Assembly (NCBI GenBank): GCA_001724265.1
Contig: MEDY01000290.1
Span: 1-50,516, forward strand
DNA from: Rhizaria sp. SCN 62-66
Taxonomy: Eukaryota > Rhizaria, unplaced
Direction of reading: 5' to 3'
DNA length: 50,516 bases
Numbering within the stretch: position 1 is the first letter of the stretch; each line of letters opens with the position of its first letter. The notes under the pieces are model-generated. The model made no database searches and was not told the DNA's origin. It saw only the letters and a program-made list of their open reading frames with translations. Positions 49,609 through 50,516 of the stretch are shown here, piece by piece. Made by a program: the position numbers and the translations under genes.

Positions 49609-50516
49609 ATGGTTGTTAAGACGGAGGTACGTTATATTATTCATTTCTCTATGCCACATCTGTTGCGCTATATTTAAGCACTGTCGCACCGTTTTGTCGC
49701 CGCTGCGTCGGTTTGGCAACACCGTCCCTGCCCCAGAGCTCTTGACTCACACTGTGCCCGACTTCTCGCAACGCTCTTTGTGCTTCCCCTCGTCTACAGA
49801 CCTGCTTCTTCTCGGAGCTCAGGATTTACCCCGGCCAGGGCCGCCGCATCGTCCGCCGCGACGGCAAGGTATGTTCTTTTCCCCCTATAACGCCCCCTCG
49901 TTTGTCATCCATTCTCTCGTCCCGCTTCAGTACATCGCGCTCCTGCCGCCCCCTTACGAGCTCTCCACAGCACGGCACTGCCGCTGCCGCAGCCATCCGT
50001 CGGCACTCGATCACTGCAGACACTCCTATCGACAGAGTGCAGTTGTTCGCACCGTGCGCTTGATGCGTTTGTGAGAGTTCTGGACGTGTCTCATCGCCTC
50101 CGACAGAGCCTCTGCGTTGATGCCATACCGCCACTGCTTTTTGCAGTGCGTTGGCGTTGTTTTGGCGTTGTTTCTCCATGTGACTCTTTGCAGAGCTTAT
50201 CACTTACATCTTTAATTCCTCTGCTTTTCCTCCTTTGTCATTTCCCCTTTGGTTTGCCTGCCGTTCACAGCTCATGATCTTCATTGATCACCGCTGCATT
50301 GCCCACCACGTCAACCGCAAGAAGGCTCAGCGCCTCCGCTGGACCCGCTCGTGGCGCCGTGCCCACAAGAAGGTGAAGGCTGACAAGCTTACCACCAAGA
50401 AGCTTGTCAAGAAGGCCACCAAGACCTTCCGCTCCTTCTCCGGCATCTCCGTTGAGGAGATCCACGCCCGCTCCTCCGCCAACTCCGACTACAAGAAGGC
50501 CCAGCGTGAGGCTGCC
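49609..50516 (+). CDS. RPL24: 60S ribosomal protein eL24 (RPL24), 5' part
   Basis: Exons 49609-49626, 49800-49868 and 50271 to the window edge give the first 111 residues; the full protein is usually near 155. The start MVVKTE joins TCFFSELRIYPGQGRRIVRR, the eL24 signature (F-S-x-x-x-I-Y-P-G-x-G-R-R). The third exon gives IFIDHRCIAHHVNRKKAQ, then LRWTRSWRRAHKK and AHKKVKAD. eL24 is a large-subunit protein near the subunit interface. Codon use is strongly biased to C- or G-ending codons (AAG, CGC, GCC), with no homopolymer runs, as expected for a highly expressed gene. RLP24, the biogenesis paralogue, is less likely because the W-T-x-x-x-R-R-x-H-K-K region fits eL24. The 3' end is outside the window. 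Confidence 0.93.
49627..49799 (+). other. eL24 intron 1 (173 nt)
   Basis: The donor is GTACGT directly after an 18-base first coding exon, and the acceptor is tctacag. Phase 0. A tiny first exon is typical for ribosomal protein genes. Confidence 0.9.
49869..50270 (+). other. eL24 intron 2 (402 nt)
   Basis: The donor is GTATGT and the acceptor is ttcacag. Phase 0. It is the longest intron in the window and the only one with a GTATG donor. Ribosomal protein introns often host snoRNAs, but I could not pick out convincing C/D or H/ACA boxes. Confidence 0.9.

Noticed and set aside
1-50516. tRNA or rRNA genes, CRISPR arrays, insertion sequences, viral genes
   Set aside because: I looked for cloverleaf arms with T-loop strings, regular spaced repeats and transposase or viral motifs and saw none I could support.

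Overview
The window is nuclear DNA from a eukaryote. Genes have spliceosomal introns, poly-A-type signals and eukaryote-only products (a central-pair cilium protein, CPSF1, an FKBP11-like protein and ribosomal protein eL24). Coding exons are very GC-rich and full of Ala, Ser, Asn and Gly runs, while introns and intergenic DNA are clearly more AT-rich. A CFAP54-type gene implies a motile flagellum at some life stage. The picture fits a GC-rich, intron-poor flagellated protist or early-branching relative of animals and fungi. I cannot name the species from sequence alone.

Layout. 1-286: the left edge carries a 45-bp tandem repeat inside a possible end of an unseen gene. 962-25889 (+): one giant five-exon gene, about 8,100 codons, which I call CFAP54, the C1d projection protein of the ciliary central apparatus. 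26491-32651 (+): a two-exon, putatively acylated, calcium-dependent-type kinase whose catalytic domain is split by an insertion of about 1,165 residues. 32652-35447: about 2.8 kb without a supportable gene, strongly T-rich on the + strand. 35448-36847 (-): three-exon nitronate monooxygenase-family flavoprotein. 37594-46107 (+): single-exon CPSF1 (CPSF160), twice the usual length. 46519-47535 (-): three-exon ankyrin-repeat protein with a GC-AG intron. 48011-49214 (-): two-exon FKBP11-like membrane protein. 49609-50516 (+): start of ribosomal protein eL24, cut by the window edge.

The genes are unrelated housekeeping and cilium genes and do not form a pathway. The nitronate monooxygenase/CPSF1 and FKBP11-like/eL24 pairs are divergent and share short upstream regions; CPSF1 and the ankyrin gene are tail-to-tail.

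Most notable signals: (1) 10 of 12 inferred introns start GTACG, not GTAAGT; (2) the classic donor-like string GTAAGTAC is instead enriched inside exons, in two reading registers and on both strands; (3) a perfect 21-bp-arm palindrome lies in a CFAP54 intron; (4) the kinase domain is split by a very large insertion with Cys-pair motifs; (5) the CFAP54 and CPSF1 proteins are massively inflated. All family calls rest on my reading of conserved segments; no database search was run.
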